A stretch of DNA of 64,000 nt, from assembly GCF_001591365.1 (NCBI RefSeq), contig NZ_BCUT01000001.1, positions 2,914,001 to 2,978,000 on the forward strand, written 5' to 3'. The notes under the pieces are model-generated. The model made no database searches, was not told the DNA's origin, and saw only the letters and a program-made list of their open reading frames with translations. Shown one piece after another: positions 62,878 through 64,000 of this stretch. The translations under genes and the position numbers were made by a program. The stretch is from Variovorax paradoxus NBRC 15149. Its GTDB lineage: Bacteria; Pseudomonadota; Gammaproteobacteria; Burkholderiales; Burkholderiaceae_C. How positions within the stretch are numbered: position 1 is the stretch's first letter; every line of letters begins with the position of its first letter.

Positions 62878-63921
62878 ATGCGCCCCTTTGTCCAGAGGAA
62901 TGCCGCGGCCCTTGCCGCCTGCGCGGGCGCCATGGCCTTGCTTTTTGCTTCGGGCGCGGCGGCCGAGGGCACGGTGAATGCGCTGTGCAGCACCGACGCG
63001 GGCTGGTGCGAAGCCGCGGCCGCCGCCTTCACGCGCGAGACCGGCATCCGGGTGCAGCAGGCGCACAAGGGCACCGGCGAGATCGGCGCCCAACTGCGCG
63101 CCGAGGCCGCCAATCCCAAGACCGACATCTGGTGGGGCGGCACCGGCGACCCGTTCCTGCAGGCGGCCGAGCAAGGCCTGCTCGAAGCCTACCGGCCGGC
63201 CTACATCAACGACCTGCACGACTGGTCGGTGCGCCAGTACGCCATGTCGCAGAACATGGTGGGCGGCTTCTACACCAGCGCCATCGGCTTCGGCTTCAAC
63301 ACCGAGCTGCTCAGGCGCAAGAAGCTGCACGAGCCCAAGTGCTGGGCCGACCTCGCCAAGCCCGAATACCGGGGCGAGATCGAGATCTCGCATCCGGCCT
63401 CCAGCGGCACGGCCTACACCATCATCGCGGGCCTGGTGCAGCAGATGGGCGAGGACGCGGCCTTCGACTATCTGAAGAAGCTGCACCGCAACGTCACCAG
63501 CTACACCCGCAGCGGCCAGGCGCAGGCGCCCAACGTGGCCAAGGGCGAGGTGGCAGTGGGCGTGAGCTTCATCTTCGGCTTCGAGCGCTGGCGGTACGAC
63601 AAATTCCCGGTCAAGACGGCCGCGCCCTGCGAGGGCACGAGCTACGAGGTCGGCGGCATCGCGCTGGTCAAGGGCGCGCGCAACAAGGAGAATGCGAAGC
63701 GCTACTACGACTGGCTCATGAGCCCGGCCGGCCAGGCGATCGGCGGGCAGGTCGGCAGCCTGCAGTCGCCCGCCAACAAGACCTTCAAGCCCGATCCGCG
63801 CATTCCGCCCATGAGCGAGGTCAAGCTCATCAAGTACGACTTCGAGAAATACGGCAGGGCCGCCGAGCGCAAGCGGCTGATCGACCGCTGGACCCGCGAG
63901 GTGGAATCGCAGGCCCGGTAG
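62878..63921 (+). CDS. ABC transporter periplasmic binding protein, ferric-iron / phosphonate type (AfuA/FbpA-like)
   Basis: A 347-residue extracellular solute-binding protein with a signal peptide (about 1-28, ending GAAAE). The class shows in AAAAFTRETGIRVQQAHKGT, NPKTDIWWGGTGDPFLQAAE, NAVK-like hinge text and VGGIALVKGARNKENAKRYY with DWLMSPAGQ. Related proteins bind ferric iron, sugar phosphates or 2-aminoethylphosphonate. ATG 62878 follows ccggaga. Downstream permease genes would lie beyond the window. The ligand cannot be fixed from sequence. Confidence 0.9.
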   Translation: MRPFVQRNAAALAACAGAMALLFASGAAAEGTVNALCSTDAGWCEAAAAAFTRETGIRVQQAHKGTGEIGAQLRAEAANPKTDIWWGGTGDPFLQAAEQGLLEAYRPAYINDLHDWSVRQYAMSQNMVGGFYTSAIGFGFNTELLRRKKLHEPKCWADLAKPEYRGEIEISHPASSGTAYTIIAGLVQQMGEDAAFDYLKKLHRNVTSYTRSGQAQAPNVAKGEVAVGVSFIFGFERWRYDKFPVKTAAPCEGTSYEVGGIALVKGARNKENAKRYYDWLMSPAGQAIGGQVGSLQSPANKTFKPDPRIPPMSEVKLIKYDFEKYGRAAERKRLIDRWTREVESQAR

Positions 63922-63935
63922 GCCTATTGTTTTTC

Positions 63936-63964
63936 GGGGCGAAAGCCCCAACTCGCAGAGTTGG
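63936..63964 (+). other. Overlapping hairpins after the binding-protein gene
   Basis: GGGGC-GAAA-GCCCC (63936-63949) is a stable GNRA-tetraloop hairpin. It overlaps by two bases CCAACTC (63948-63954) / GAGTTGG (63958-63964). The two stems cannot both form fully. They may protect the binding-protein message or form part of the leader of the next gene. The window ends at 64000. Confidence 0.4.
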
Positions 63965-64000
63965 CGAGTCGGGCGTGCGGTCAAGGCCGCCCGGCTTAGA

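Noticed and set aside
1..64000. CRISPR arrays, tRNA or rRNA genes, insertion sequences, prophage genes
   Set aside because: None was seen. The repeats present are short palindromes without regular spacers, and no transposase or integrase motif appears in any frame.

Overview
The window is about 68-70% GC (estimated by eye), gene-dense and read on both strands. Gene content and codon bias point to a soil or rhizosphere betaproteobacterium of the Comamonadaceae, most like Variovorax. The reasons are orphan Bug/TctC binding proteins, branched-chain-type ABC transporters paired with CoA ligases, quinoprotein dehydrogenases, and dispersed CCCTCTCCC/GGGAGAGGG repeats. I see no tRNA, rRNA, CRISPR array, insertion sequence or prophage, so this looks like ordinary chromosome. 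The species call is inference.

Layout. 1-2.1 kb: a two-subunit thiamine-diphosphate 2-oxoacid/acetoin dehydrogenase E1 operon running into a cut-off MarR gene. 2.2-7.1 kb: a Fur-box-controlled TonB siderophore receptor and a fused membrane ferric reductase. 7.1-9.3 kb: a LysR / amino-acid-binding-protein / VOC gene cluster. 9.4-14.1 kb: a xylose-type ABC transporter (xylF-xylH-xylG) with its ROK repressor and a XylR-like operator. 14.2-21.2 kb: a membrane glucose-dehydrogenase-type quinoprotein, a Fis-type regulator, a quinohaemoprotein alcohol dehydrogenase and a LuxR regulator. 21.3-26.7 kb: a poly-glycine lipoprotein, a Bug protein, an M48 protease fused to a pilin-like domain, and a PfpI protein. 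26.7-37.7 kb: a seven-gene branched-chain-type transporter operon bracketed by two AMP-forming CoA ligases, divergent from a Crp/Fnr regulator and its followers. 37.7-41.8 kb: a B3-like metallo-hydrolase, a Bug protein, a VOC protein, sodB and a SufR-like Fe-S regulator. 41.9-51.6 kb: the complete kdp potassium system (small membrane ORF, kdpF, A, B, C, D, E) interrupted by an opposing MFS gene. 51.7-64 kb: two MDR dehydrogenases, a glycosyltransferase/membrane/phosphatase operon, an rRNA pseudouridine synthase, an AlkZ-like glycosylase, a two-component system, aquaporin Z, a LysR regulator and an iron-type binding protein.

How the genes work together. Several units combine uptake, local activation and local control: iron (Fur box, receptor, reductase), pentose (xylFHG, ROK gene, palindrome), an acid of unknown identity (Liv-type transporter, two CoA ligases, palindromic operator) and potassium (kdp). 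No gene-free stretch exceeds 300 bases. The longer gaps hold perfect inverted repeats that look like operators, intercistronic hairpins or terminators, and these carry most of the less ordinary signal. The best candidates for something undescribed are the structured 211-nt element inside the xyl operon, the SufR-like/sodB/TCAAAG-array locus, the M48-pilin fusion, the small membrane ORF ahead of kdpF, and the coupled glycosyltransferase-membrane-phosphatase operon.
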